From assembly GCF_903645285.1 (NCBI RefSeq), contig NZ_CAHJXN010000003.1, forward strand, positions 308,501-372,500: 64,000 nucleotides of DNA, in the 5' to 3' direction. Position numbers and translations under genes: made by a program. The notes under the pieces were generated by a model, which saw only the letters and a list, made by a program, of their open reading frames with translations, was not told the DNA's origin and ran no database searches. This stretch comes from Streptococcus thalassemiae (GTDB lineage Bacteria; Bacillota; Bacilli; Lactobacillales; Streptococcaceae). Below, piece by piece: positions 1 through 9,369 of this stretch (position 1 is its first letter; the number at the start of each line of letters is the position of its first letter).

Positions 1-2328
1 ACTCCAGACTATGAAGCAGCCCAAATCCGTGTCTTTGGTGAGATGGCTAATAAAGGCTATATCTACCGTGGTGCAAAACCAGTTTACTGGTCATGGTCAT
101 CTGAGTCAGCCCTTGCCGAAGCAGAAATTGAATACCATGATTTGGTTTCGACTTCCCTTTACTATGCCAACAAGGTAAAAGATGGCAAAGGTGTTCTAGA
201 TACAGATACTTATATCGTAGTCTGGACAACAACTCCATTTACCATCACAGCTTCTCGTGGTTTGACTGTTGGTGCAGATATTGATTACGTTTTGGTTCAA
301 CCTGCTGGTGAAGATCGCAAGTTTGTAGTTGCTGCAGAATTATTGACTAGCTTGTCTGAGAAATTTGGCTGGGTTGATGTTCAAGTGTTGGCAACTTACC
401 GTGGTCAAGAACTCAACCACATCGTAACAGAACACCCATGGGATACAGCTGTAGATGAGTTGGTTATTCTTGGTGACCACGTTACAACTGACTCTGGTAC
501 TGGTATTGTCCATACAGCCCCTGGTTTTGGTGAGGACGACTACAATGTTGGTATTGCTAATGGTCTTGAAGTCGCAGTGACTGTTGACGAACGTGGTATC
601 ATGATGAAGAATGCTGGTCCTGAGTTTGAAGGTCGATTCTATGAAAAGGTAGTTCCAACTGTTATTGAAAAACTTGGTAACCTCCTTCTTGCTCAAGAAG
701 AAATCTCTCACTCATACCCATTTGACTGGCGTACTAAGAAACCAATCATCTGGCGTGCAGTACCACAATGGTTTGCCTCTGTTTCAAAATTCCGCCAAGA
801 AATCTTGGATGCTATTGATAAAGTTAAATTCCATACAGAATGGGGTAAAGTACGTCTATATAATATGATTCGTGACCGTGGTGACTGGGTTATCTCTCGT
901 CAACGTGCTTGGGGTGTTCCACTTCCAATCTTCTATGCAGAAGACGGTACAGCTATCATGACAGCTGAGACTATTGAACATGTGGCTCAACTCTTTGAAG
1001 TACATGGTTCAAGCATTTGGTGGGAACGTGATGCCAAAGACCTCTTGCCAGAAGGATTTACACATCCAGGTTCTCCAAATGGGGAGTTCAAGAAAGAAAC
1101 AGATATTATGGATGTATGGTTTGACTCAGGTTCATCATGGAATGGTGTTTTGGTAAATCGTCCAAATCTGACTTATCCAGCTGACCTTTACCTTGAAGGT
1201 TCTGACCAATACCGTGGTTGGTTCAACTCATCACTCATTACATCTGTTGCCAACCATGGCGTAGCACCTTACAAACAAATCTTGTCTCAAGGTTTTACGC
1301 TTGATGGTAAGGATGAAAAGATGTCCAAATCTCTTGGAAATACTATTTTGCCTAGCGATGTTGAGAAACAATTTGGCGCTGAAATTCTTCGTCTTTGGGT
1401 AACAAGTGTAGATACTAGCAATGACGTTCGTATCTCAATGGATATCCTTAGCCAAGTATCGGAATCTTACCGTAAAATCCGTAACACTCTTCGTTTCTTG
1501 ATTGCTAATACATCTGACTTTAACCCAGCTGAGGATGCAGTAGCTTACGATGAGCTTCGTTCAGTTGATAAGTATATGACGATTCGCTTTAACCAGCTTG
1601 TCAAGACCATTCGTGATGCTTATGCAAACTTTGAATTCTTGACAATCTATAAGGCATTGGTGAACTTTATCAACGTTGACTTGTCAGCCTTCTACCTTGA
1701 TTTTGCCAAAGATGTTGTTTACATCGAAGGTGCTAAATCATTGGAACGCCGTCAAATGCAAACTGTTTTCTATGACATTCTTGTCAAAATCACCAAACTC
1801 TTGACACCAATCCTTCCTCACACTGCGGAAGAAATCTGGTCATATCTTGAGTTTGAAGCTGAAGACTTCGTTCAATTGTCAGAATTACCAGAGGCTCAAA
1901 CTTTTGCTAATCAAGAAGAAATCTTGGATACATGGGCTTCCTTCATGGACTTCCGTGGACAAGCTCAAAAAGCCTTGGAAGAAGCGCGTAATGCCAAAGT
2001 TATCGGTAAATCGCTTGAAGCACACTTGACAGTTTATCCAAACGAAGTTGTGAAAACTCTACTCGAAGCAGTGAACAGCAATGTGGCTCAACTTTTGATC
2101 GTGTCAGACTTGACTATCGCAGAGGGACCAGCTCCAGAAACTGCTGTTAGCTTCGAAGATGTAGCCTTCACAGTAGAACGCGCTGCAGGCCAAGTATGTG
2201 ACCGTTGCCGTCGTATCGACCCAACAACAGCAGAACGTAGCTACCAGGCAGTCATCTGTGACCACTGTGCAAGTATCGTAGAAGAAAACTTTGCAGACGC
2301 AGTCGCAGAAGGATTTGAAGAGAAATAA
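1..2328 (+). CDS. ileS: Isoleucyl-tRNA synthetase, 5'-truncated by window edge
   Basis: Class I aminoacyl-tRNA synthetase that charges tRNA-Ile in the cytoplasm. The reading frame is open from base 1, so the gene starts upstream. 775 residues are present; about 930 is usual for Gram-positive IleS, so roughly the first 155 residues, with the HIGH motif, are outside the window. Seen here: the CP1 editing domain, the class I KMSKS loop ([10 protein letters not shown], about base 1312), the anticodon-binding helical domain, and a C-terminal zinc knuckle with CDRC and CDHC pairs near bases 2200-2265. The internal ATG at base 43 is not the true start because coding continues through it. It is followed by a terminator and gpmA. 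Confidence 0.97.
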   Translation, partial: TPDYEAAQIRVFGEMANKGYIYRGAKPVYWSWSSESALAEAEIEYHDLVSTSLYYANKVKDGKGVLDTDTYIVVWTTTPFTITASRGLTVGADIDYVLVQPAGEDRKFVVAAELLTSLSEKFGWVDVQVLATYRGQELNHIVTEHPWDTAVDELVILGDHVTTDSGTGIVHTAPGFGEDDYNVGIANGLEVAVTVDERGIMMKNAGPEFEGRFYEKVVPTVIEKLGNLLLAQEEISHSYPFDWRTKKPIIWRAVPQWFASVSKFRQEILDAIDKVKFHTEWGKVRLYNMIRDRGDWVISRQRAWGVPLPIFYAEDGTAIMTAETIEHVAQLFEVHGSSIWWERDAKDLLPEGFTHPGSPNGEFKKETDIMDVWFDSGSSWNGVLVNRPNLTYPADLYLEGSDQYRGWFNSSLITSVANHGVAPYKQILSQGFTLDGKDEKMSKSLGNTILPSDVEKQFGAEILRLWVTSVDTSNDVRISMDILSQVSESYRKIRNTLRFLIANTSDFNPAEDAVAYDELRSVDKYMTIRFNQLVKTIRDAYANFEFLTIYKALVNFINVDLSAFYLDFAKDVVYIEGAKSLERRQMQTVFYDILVKITKLLTPILPHTAEEIWSYLEFEAEDFVQLSELPEAQTFANQEEILDTWASFMDFRGQAQKALEEARNAKVIGKSLEAHLTVYPNEVVKTLLEAVNSNVAQLLIVSDLTIAEGPAPETAVSFEDVAFTVERAAGQVCDRCRRIDPTTAERSYQAVICDHCASIVEENFADAVAEGFEEK

Positions 2329-2348
2329 GGTTATTTTATAATGTGAAC

Positions 2349-2385
2349 AAGGAAAAGGATTGTCAAACAGTCCTTTCCTTTTTGG
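2349..2385 (+). terminator. Intrinsic terminator after ileS
   Basis: A GGAAAAGGATTG / CAGTCCTTTCC stem with one bulged A and a short TCAAA loop is followed by a T-rich run. It lies just after the ileS stop and separates it from gpmA. Confidence 0.8.
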
Positions 2386-2473
2386 TTTTGACTAGCTTTT
2401 TTGTGAAAAATTGTGTAAAATAGAATAGATAAACGAGGGGAAACCTCGGAAAATTTAAAGGAGAATCCATCTA

Positions 2474-3166
2474 ATGGTAAAATTGGTTTTTGCTCGCCAC
2501 GGTGAGTCTGAATGGAACAAAGCTAACCTTTTCACTGGTTGGGCTGATGTTGATTTGTCTGAAAAAGGTACACAACAAGCGATTGACGCTGGTAAATTGA
2601 TCAAAGAAGCTGGTATCGAATTTGACCAAGCTTACACTTCAGTATTGAAACGTGCGATTAAAACAACTAACTTGGCTCTTGAAGCTTCTGACCAATTGTG
2701 GGTTCCAGTTGAAAAATCATGGCGCTTGAACGAACGTCACTACGGTGGTTTGACTGGTAAAAACAAAGCTGAAGCTGCTGAACAATTTGGTGATGAGCAA
2801 GTTCACATCTGGCGTCGTTCATACGATGTATTGCCTCCAAACATGGACCGTGATGATGAGCACTCAGCTCACACAGACCGTCGTTATGCTTCACTTGACG
2901 ACTCAGTAATCCCAGATGCTGAAAACTTGAAAGTGACTTTGGAACGTGCCCTTCCATTCTGGGAAGATAAAATTGCTCCAGCTCTTAAAGATGGTAAAAA
3001 CGTATTCGTAGGAGCTCACGGTAACTCAATCCGTGCTCTTGTAAAACACATCAAAGGTTTGTCAGATGACGAAATCATGGACGTGGAAATCCCTAACTTC
3101 CCACCATTGGTATTCGAATTTGACGAAAAATTGAACGTAGTTTCTGAATACTACCTTGGAAAATAA
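2474..3166 (+). CDS. gpmA: 2,3-bisphosphoglycerate-dependent phosphoglycerate mutase
   Basis: Glycolytic enzyme that interconverts 3- and 2-phosphoglycerate. The 230-residue protein has the histidine-phosphatase signature RHGESEWN at residues 8-15, with the phospho-accepting His, and the second catalytic His in [10 protein letters not shown] near residue 182. Length matches streptococcal GpmA. An AAAGGAGAA ribosome binding site lies about 8 bases before the ATG. The gene is flanked by its own terminators, so it is probably monocistronic and highly expressed. Confidence 0.97.
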   Translation: MVKLVFARHGESEWNKANLFTGWADVDLSEKGTQQAIDAGKLIKEAGIEFDQAYTSVLKRAIKTTNLALEASDQLWVPVEKSWRLNERHYGGLTGKNKAEAAEQFGDEQVHIWRRSYDVLPPNMDRDDEHSAHTDRRYASLDDSVIPDAENLKVTLERALPFWEDKIAPALKDGKNVFVGAHGNSIRALVKHIKGLSDDEIMDVEIPNFPPLVFEFDEKLNVVSEYYLGK

Positions 3167-3173
3167 AAAATTG

Positions 3174-3203
3174 TAAGTCTAGAATTGATTTCTAGGCTTT
3201 TTA
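3174..3203 (+). terminator. Intrinsic terminator after gpmA
   Basis: A ten-pair stem AAGTCTAGAA / TTCTAGGCTT (one G-U pair) is followed by TTTTT. Its right arm overlaps the predicted -35 and spacer of the next gene's promoter. Confidence 0.75.
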
Positions 3204-3212
3204 TGTTAGTAT
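3185..3212 (+). promoter_or_regulatory. Promoter of the GH95 gene, extended -10
   Basis: TTGATT (3185-3190), a 16-base spacer and TAGTAT (3207-3212) preceded by TGT, i.e. an extended -10. Only six bases separate the -10 from the ATG at 3219, so the transcript would begin at or next to the start codon. Confidence 0.55.
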
Positions 3213-3218
3213 GGTAGT

Positions 3219-5630
3219 ATGATGAGGAATAAAAAACAAGATTATGTATTGGCCTACAAGCAACCAGCGTCAACAACTTACAAGGGCTGGGAAGAAGAGG
3301 CCTTACCAATAGGCAATGGTTCTTTAGGGGCAAAAGTATTTGGCCTTATAGGAGCTGAGCGGATTCAATTCAATGAAAAAAGTCTCTGGTCTGGAGGTCC
3401 ACTTCCTGATAGTTCAGATTATCAAGGTGGAAATCTTCAGGATCAGTATGGTTTTTTAGCTGAGATTCGCCAGGCTTTGGAGAAGAGAGATTACAATCGG
3501 GCTAAGGAACTGGCTGAAGAGCACCTGGTCGGGCCCCAAACGAGTCAATATGGGACCTATCTGTCCTTTGGAGATATTTTTATTGAGTTCAGCCAGCAAG
3601 GCAAGACTTTGTCTCAGGTGACGGATTACCAGAGACAGCTGAATATTAGTAAGGCACTTGCGACCACTTCTTATGTCTATAAGGGAACGAAATTTGAACG
3701 TGAAGCTTTTGCGAGTTTTCCAGATGATCTCTTGGTTCAGAGTTTTACTAAGGAAGGGGCGGAAACTCTAGATTTTACTATAGAACTGTCGCTAAGTCGT
3801 GATTTGGCTTCTGATGGAAAGTATGAGCAGGAAAAATCTGATTACAAGGAGTGCCAGCTGGATATTACTGATTCTTATATCTTGATGAAGGGACGGGTTA
3901 AGGATAATGATCTGCGGTTTGCTAGTTATCTAGCTTGGGAAACGGATGGAGACATTATAGTCAGGTCAGATAAGGTTCAGATATCAGGAGCCAGTTATGC
4001 CAATCTCTTCTTGGCGGCTAAGACAGATTTTGCCCAAAATCCTGCTAGTAATTATCGCAATAAACTAGATTTAGAGCAGCAAGTAAAGGACTTGGTGGAC
4101 ACAGCTAAAGAAAAGGGCTATGCCCAATTGAAATCAAGGCATATTGAGGACTACCAAGCATTATTCCAGCGTGTTCAATTGGATTTGGGAGCTGATGTAG
4201 ACACATCCACTGCAGATGATTTGTTAAAAAATTATAAGCCACAAGCGGGGCAGGCTTTGGAGGAGTTGTTCTTCCAGTATGGACGGTATTTATTGATTAG
4301 TTCGTCCAGAGACTGCCCAGATGCGCTACCAGCTAACCTACAAGGGGTCTGGAATGCAGTCGATAATCCTCCGTGGAATTCGGACTATCACTTAAATATC
4401 AATCTGCAGATGAATTATTGGCCAGCCTATGTGACTAACCTCTTAGAAACGACCTTTCCGGTCATCAACTATATAGATGATTTGCGTCTCTATGGTCGCC
4501 TAGCGGCTGCAAGGTATGCAGGAATCGTCTCTCAGGAAGGGGAGGAGAATGGTTGGTTGGTCCATACTCAAGCGACTCCCTTTGGTTGGACAGCACCTGG
4601 TTGGGATTACTATTGGGGTTGGTCACCAGCTGCCAATGCGTGGATGATGCAAACTGTTTATGAGGCCTATTCATTTTACAGGGACCAAGACTATCTCAGG
4701 GAGAAAATTTATCCCATGTTGAGGGAAACGGTGCGTTTTTGGAATGCCTTTTTACATAAGGATCAGCAGGCGCAGCGTTGGGTGTCTTCTCCGTCTTATT
4801 CTCCAGAACATGGGCCGATTTCGATTGGCAATACCTATGACCAATCTCTGATTTGGCAGTTATTTCATGATTTTATTCAGGCTGCTCAGGAATTGGGACT
4901 GAATGAGGCTTTGTTGACTGAGATCAAGGAGAAGTTTGACTTGCTTAATCCTCTTCAAATCACTCAATCTGGTCGAATCAGGGAGTGGTATGAGGAGGAA
5001 GAGCAGTATTTTCAAAATGAGAAAGTGGAGGCCCAGCATCGGCACGCTTCCCATCTGGTGGGACTCTATCCTGGAAATCTCTTTAGTCATAAGGGACAAG
5101 ACTATCTTGAAGCGGCGCGTGCTAGCCTCAATGATCGTGGAGATGGCGGCACAGGCTGGTCCAAGGCCAATAAGATCAATCTTTGGGCGCGTCTAGGAGA
5201 TGGCAATCGAGCCCATAAATTATTAGCAGAGCAGTTAAAGACATCCACCTTGCTAAATCTTTGGTGTAGTCACCCTCCTTTTCAGATAGATGGTAATTTT
5301 GGTGCTACTAGTGGCATGGCAGAAATGTTACTCCAGTCTCATGCAGCTTATCTGGTACCTCTAGCTGCCCTTCCCGATGCATGGTCAACAGGTTATGTTT
5401 CAGGCTTAGTGGCACGTGGACATTTTGAAGTGAGCATGAGGTGGGAGGATAAAAAACTTTTACAGTTGACCATTTTATCAAGGAGTGGAGGAGATTTGCG
5501 AGTTTCTTATCCAGATATTGAGAAGAGTGTGATTGAAGTGAATCAAGAAAAAATAAAAGCGAAATGCATAGAGAAAGATTGTATTTCAGTAGCGACAGCA
5601 GAAGGCGATCTGGTTCAATTTTATTTTTAA
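3219..5630 (+). CDS. Glycoside hydrolase family 95 (alpha-L-fucosidase type)
   Basis: An 803-residue protein of the GH95 family, inverting enzymes that remove alpha-1,2-linked L-fucose; some members act on alpha-L-galactosides. The N-terminal beta-domain begins at EEALPIGNGSLGAKVFG. The (alpha/alpha)6 catalytic barrel carries HLNINLQMNYWP with the paired Asn residues that activate water, PSYSPEHG with the general-acid Glu, and QIDGNFGATSG with the second acidic residue. There is no signal peptide or anchor, so it should act on imported oligosaccharides in the cytoplasm. No sugar transporter lies beside it. Two adjacent ATGs (3219, 3222) lack any Shine-Dalgarno sequence. Exact sugar preference cannot be read from sequence. 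Confidence 0.88.
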   Translation: MMRNKKQDYVLAYKQPASTTYKGWEEEALPIGNGSLGAKVFGLIGAERIQFNEKSLWSGGPLPDSSDYQGGNLQDQYGFLAEIRQALEKRDYNRAKELAEEHLVGPQTSQYGTYLSFGDIFIEFSQQGKTLSQVTDYQRQLNISKALATTSYVYKGTKFEREAFASFPDDLLVQSFTKEGAETLDFTIELSLSRDLASDGKYEQEKSDYKECQLDITDSYILMKGRVKDNDLRFASYLAWETDGDIIVRSDKVQISGASYANLFLAAKTDFAQNPASNYRNKLDLEQQVKDLVDTAKEKGYAQLKSRHIEDYQALFQRVQLDLGADVDTSTADDLLKNYKPQAGQALEELFFQYGRYLLISSSRDCPDALPANLQGVWNAVDNPPWNSDYHLNINLQMNYWPAYVTNLLETTFPVINYIDDLRLYGRLAAARYAGIVSQEGEENGWLVHTQATPFGWTAPGWDYYWGWSPAANAWMMQTVYEAYSFYRDQDYLREKIYPMLRETVRFWNAFLHKDQQAQRWVSSPSYSPEHGPISIGNTYDQSLIWQLFHDFIQAAQELGLNEALLTEIKEKFDLLNPLQITQSGRIREWYEEEEQYFQNEKVEAQHRHASHLVGLYPGNLFSHKGQDYLEAARASLNDRGDGGTGWSKANKINLWARLGDGNRAHKLLAEQLKTSTLLNLWCSHPPFQIDGNFGATSGMAEMLLQSHAAYLVPLAALPDAWSTGYVSGLVARGHFEVSMRWEDKKLLQLTILSRSGGDLRVSYPDIEKSVIEVNQEKIKAKCIEKDCISVATAEGDLVQFYF

Positions 5631-5641
5631 GAAGATGTTAG

Positions 5642-5668
5642 AAGGCAGTAATTTGAAACTGCCTTTTA
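5642..5668 (+). terminator. Intrinsic terminator after the GH95 gene
   Basis: An eight-pair perfect stem AAGGCAGT / ACTGCCTT with an 8-base loop is followed by TTTT. Confidence 0.75.
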
Positions 5669-5692
5669 ATAAGGATTTGAGAATGTAAGCAG

Positions 5693-5721
5693 TTTCCAAC
5701 TAGTTGAAAAAGCGTTATAAT
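5693..5721 (+). promoter_or_regulatory. Promoter of the MacB/FtsX-type ABC operon
   Basis: TTTCCA (5693-5698), a 17-base spacer and a consensus TATAAT (5716-5721). It lies 40 bases before the first gene's ATG and after the previous terminator. Confidence 0.6.
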
Positions 5722-5760
5722 GGTAGTAGGAAGTAATTTGTTTGAGAGAGGGTGGGTCTG

Positions 5761-6462
5761 ATGGCTTATATTGAGATGAAACACTGTTACAAGCGTTATC
5801 AGGTTGGGGACACGGAGATTGTGGCCAATCGTGATGTGAATTTTGAAATTGAAAAAGGGGAGCTAGTGATTATCCTTGGTGCATCTGGTGCAGGCAAGTC
5901 AACGGTTCTTAACCTTCTTGGGGGAATGGATACTAATGACGAGGGGGAAATCTGGATTGATAGTGTTAATATTGCAGACTATAGTTCCCACCAGAGAACC
6001 AATTACCGTAGAAATGATGTCGGTTTTGTTTTTCAGTTTTATAATCTAGTTTCCAATCTAACCGCTAAGGAAAATGTGGAGTTGGCTTCAGAAATCGTGA
6101 CAGATGCCTTGAATCCTGAACAGGTCTTGACAGATGTAGGTCTGGCTCATCGTCTCAATAATTTTCCAGCCCAGCTTTCTGGAGGGGAGCAACAGCGAGT
6201 CTCCATTGCACGCGCGGTAGCCAAAAATCCTAAAATTCTCCTTTGTGATGAACCGACTGGAGCCTTGGATTATCAGACAGGCAAGCAGGTTTTGAAAATT
6301 CTCCAAGATATGTCTCGTCAAAAGGGAGCGACGGTGATCATCGTGACTCACAATGGAGCTTTGGCGCCCATTGCTGATCGCGTGATTCATATGCACGATG
6401 CCAGTGTCAAGGATGTGGTGATCAACCAGCATCCTCAGGATATCGACAGTTTGGAGTACTAG
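5761..6462 (+). CDS. ABC transporter ATP-binding protein, MacB/LolD type
   Basis: ATPase subunit of a mechanotransmission-type ABC system. Walker [10 protein letters not shown], signature LSGGEQQRV and Walker [12 protein letters not shown] are intact, and the protein is 233 residues from the ATG. A GTG three codons upstream (5752) is in frame, but the purine-rich GAGAGAGGG sits at the right distance for the ATG at 5761. It is one base from the permease gene, so the two form an operon. Such systems export peptides or confer peptide-antibiotic resistance; the substrate here is unknown and no two-component genes adjoin. Confidence 0.92.
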   Translation: MAYIEMKHCYKRYQVGDTEIVANRDVNFEIEKGELVIILGASGAGKSTVLNLLGGMDTNDEGEIWIDSVNIADYSSHQRTNYRRNDVGFVFQFYNLVSNLTAKENVELASEIVTDALNPEQVLTDVGLAHRLNNFPAQLSGGEQQRVSIARAVAKNPKILLCDEPTGALDYQTGKQVLKILQDMSRQKGATVIIVTHNGALAPIADRVIHMHDASVKDVVINQHPQDIDSLEY

Positions 6463-6463
6463 C

Positions 6464-9172
6464 ATGATCAAGCGAAAAACCTATTGGAAGGACTTAATTC
6501 AGTCCTTCACAGGCTCCAAAGGGCGTTTTTTATCCATCTTAACCTTGATGATGTTAGGGTCTCTAGCCCTAGTAGGCCTCAAAGTGACTAGCCCCAACAT
6601 GGAGGCGACAGCTAATGCTTATTTAACAACTGCTCAAACCTTGGATTTGGCAGTTATGTCTAATTATGGTTTGGATCAAGCAGATCAAAAAGAACTAGAA
6701 CAGACTCAGGGCGCAGAGGTTGAGTTTGGCTATTTGACAGATGTGACTATGGATAATGGGCAGGATGCCATTCGACTGTACTCCAAACCAGAGCGAATTT
6801 CAACCTTTCAGCTAAGAGAGGGACGACTTCCTCAGTCAGACAAGGAAATCGCCTTGGCCACTCATTTGCAAGGCCAATTCAGCGTGGGACAAGAGATTAG
6901 TTTTAAAGAAAAAGAAGAGGGTCATTCCTCTTTAAAAGACCATACTTATACCATTACTGGTTTTGTGGATTCGGCTGAAATCCTCTCCCAGCGAGATATG
7001 GGCTACGCAGCAAGTGGAAGCGGGACTCTGACAGCCTATGGGGTGATTTTACCTAGTCAGTTTGATCAGAAAGTCTACAATATAGCACGCTTAAAATATC
7101 AAGATTTAGCAGGTTTAAATGCTTTCTCAGCAGCTTATGAAGAAAAATCCAAGCAACATCAGGAAGACCTTGAACAAGCTTTGTCAGATAATGGCAAGGC
7201 ACGTCTGCAACTCTTGAGAAAAGAAGGACAAGAGTCTCTAGACAAAGGTCAAGAGACCCTTGACAAGGCTGAGACTAATTTGCAGGAAGGCAAGCGTCGT
7301 TTAGCAGCTGCTCAAGCTCGTTTACAGGCTCAGGAAAGCCAACTAGCCTTGCTTCCTCAAGCCCAGAGAGAGCAGGCCAGTGCGCAACTTACCCAAGCCA
7401 AGCAGGAATTGAGCAAGGAAGAAGATAAACTAAAGCAGGCTGAACAAAATCTAGCCCAAGAAAAGGAAAAATTAGAAAAACATCAGCAAGTTTTGGATGA
7501 TTTGGCGGAGCCAAGGTATCAAGTATATAATCGTCAGACCATGCCTGGCGGTCAAGGCTACCTCATGTACAGTAATGCTTCAGCCAGTATTCGGGCAGTG
7601 GGCAATATCTTTCCTGTAGTGCTTTATGCCGTAGCAGCCATGGTGACCTTCACAACTATGACTCGTTTTGTGGATGAAGAGCGAACTCATGCAGGGATTT
7701 TTAAGGCCTTGGGCTATCGTAGCAAGGATATTATCGCCAAGTTTCTCCTTTATGGTCTAGTAGCTGGGACTGTCGGAACAGCTCTAGGTAGCATACTTGG
7801 CCATTATTTACTAGCTAGTGTAATTTCAAGTGTTATTACAAAAGACATGGTGGTGGGAGAAACCCAGATTCAGTTCTATTGGACCTATAGCTTACTGGCT
7901 CTTGTCTTGAGTTGGTTGGCTAGTGTTCTACCAGCCTACTTGGTAGCTCGTAGGGAACTTCATGATGAAGCAGCCCAGCTTTTACTGCCTAAACCTCCTG
8001 TCAAAGGAGCTAAAATCTTACTGGAGCGCATCCGTTTTATTTGGCGTCGTCTCAGTTTTACTCATAAGGTAACAGCTCGTAATATCTTCCGTTATAAGCA
8101 GCGGATGTTGATGACGATCTTTGGTGTGGCAGGTTCTGTAGCTCTGCTCTTTGCAGGTTTGGGAATCCAATCCTCTGTAGCAGGAGTTCCGTCTAGACAG
8201 TTTCAACAAATCCAACAGTATCAGATGATTGTTTCTGAAAATCCTAGTGCGACCAATCAGGACAAGGCAAATCTAGAAGAAGTGTTGAAAGGGCAGGATA
8301 TCCAAGACTACCAGAAAATCTATTCTAAAACGCTAGACAAGGATTTCAAAGGTAAGGCTGGTCTTCAAACCATTACCCTTATGATGACAGAGAAGGAAGA
8401 TTTGACTCCCTTTATTCATCTGCAACATCATCAGCAAGAGCTGACATTAAAAGATGGCGTCGTTATTACAGCTAAACTCGCCCAGCTGGCAGGTGTTAAG
8501 GTTGGACAGACTTTAGAAATTGAAGGGAGGGAGCTAACGGTCGCTGCCATTGCTGAGAACTACGTTGGTCACTTTATTTATATGAGTCAGGCTAGCTATG
8601 AGCAAATTTACGGCCAGCTACCCCAAGCCAACACTTATCTGGTTTCGCTAAGGGATACCAGTGCAACTAGTATCGAAAGGCAGGCAGGTTTGCTTATGAA
8701 TCAATCTGCGGTGTCCAGCGTTGTCCAAAATGCTTCAGCCATTCGACTCTTTGACTCGGTCGCAAGTTCACTCAATCAGACCATGACCATCTTGGTCATC
8801 GTATCGGTTCTGTTGGCTATTGTTATCCTCTACAATCTGACCAATATCAACGTAGCTGAGAGAATCCGTGAACTCTCCACTATCAAGGTTCTCGGTTTTC
8901 ATAATAATGAAGTCACTCTCTACATTTACCGTGAGACGATTGTGCTGTCCCTTGTGGGAATCGTACTTGGTCTGGTAGCTGGTTTCTATTTACACCAATT
9001 TTTGATTCAAATGATTTCGCCTGCGACCATTCTCTTTTATCCACAGGTAGGCTGGGAAGTCTATGTAATTCCGGTGGCAGCAGTAAGCATCATTTTGACC
9101 TTGCTTGGTTTCTTTGTCAATCATCATCTGAGAAAGGTTGATATGCTTGAAGCCCTGAAATCTGTAGAGTAA
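6464..9172 (+). CDS. ABC transporter permease, FtsX-like, with coiled-coil insert
   Basis: A 902-residue membrane protein with two FtsX-type permease modules. An N-terminal transmembrane helix (about residues 22-41) is followed by an extracytoplasmic region, then a Gln/Glu/Lys/Ala-rich coiled coil (about 225-345), a first helix cluster (about 380-500), a transmembrane segment near 550, a second extracytoplasmic domain (about 570-760) and three C-terminal helices. The single polypeptide would pair with the ATPase encoded immediately upstream. The coiled coil should project outside the membrane. Substrate unknown; a role in peptide export or envelope stress is inference. Confidence 0.88.
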   Translation: MIKRKTYWKDLIQSFTGSKGRFLSILTLMMLGSLALVGLKVTSPNMEATANAYLTTAQTLDLAVMSNYGLDQADQKELEQTQGAEVEFGYLTDVTMDNGQDAIRLYSKPERISTFQLREGRLPQSDKEIALATHLQGQFSVGQEISFKEKEEGHSSLKDHTYTITGFVDSAEILSQRDMGYAASGSGTLTAYGVILPSQFDQKVYNIARLKYQDLAGLNAFSAAYEEKSKQHQEDLEQALSDNGKARLQLLRKEGQESLDKGQETLDKAETNLQEGKRRLAAAQARLQAQESQLALLPQAQREQASAQLTQAKQELSKEEDKLKQAEQNLAQEKEKLEKHQQVLDDLAEPRYQVYNRQTMPGGQGYLMYSNASASIRAVGNIFPVVLYAVAAMVTFTTMTRFVDEERTHAGIFKALGYRSKDIIAKFLLYGLVAGTVGTALGSILGHYLLASVISSVITKDMVVGETQIQFYWTYSLLALVLSWLASVLPAYLVARRELHDEAAQLLLPKPPVKGAKILLERIRFIWRRLSFTHKVTARNIFRYKQRMLMTIFGVAGSVALLFAGLGIQSSVAGVPSRQFQQIQQYQMIVSENPSATNQDKANLEEVLKGQDIQDYQKIYSKTLDKDFKGKAGLQTITLMMTEKEDLTPFIHLQHHQQELTLKDGVVITAKLAQLAGVKVGQTLEIEGRELTVAAIAENYVGHFIYMSQASYEQIYGQLPQANTYLVSLRDTSATSIERQAGLLMNQSAVSSVVQNASAIRLFDSVASSLNQTMTILVIVSVLLAIVILYNLTNINVAERIRELSTIKVLGFHNNEVTLYIYRETIVLSLVGIVLGLVAGFYLHQFLIQMISPATILFYPQVGWEVYVIPVAAVSIILTLLGFFVNHHLRKVDMLEALKSVE

Positions 9173-9218
9173 TTTAGTTGTTTTTATCAGATCGAACTTG
9201 AATTTACTCGTAAATCAT

Positions 9219-9247
9219 GACCACCCGCATAGCAGGTGGTTTTTTTG
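9219..9247 (+). terminator. Intrinsic terminator after the ABC permease
   Basis: ACCACC and GC arms pair with GC and GGTGGT around an ATA loop (with a C/A mismatch), followed by seven T residues. Confidence 0.75.
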
Positions 9248-9248
9248 T

Positions 9249-9325
9249 CTCGCACCTAGCGGAGCGAGACGGACTAATAGTCACATAATTATAAGGCTGA
9301 TAGTATTCATTTCACTATCAGCCTT
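9249..9325. repeat. Two further inverted repeats between convergent genes
   Basis: GTCTCGC / GCGAGAC forms a perfect seven-pair arm set near 9247-9271. AAGGCTGATAGT (9293-9304) and ACTATCAGCCTT (9314-9325) are perfect 12-base arms with a 9-base loop. On the - strand the latter is followed by an AT-rich stretch, so it may stop transcription of the convergent regulator gene, although the U-run is poor. Confidence 0.55.
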
Positions 9326-9369
9326 ACAGGTTATTTAACGTTTCAGAAAAACTATAATGTCAAGATTAA

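Noticed and set aside
2386..2435. TTGACT upstream of gpmA as a -35 element
   Set aside because: The nearest TAAAAT is 22 bases away, too far; the true gpmA promoter cannot be fixed by eye.
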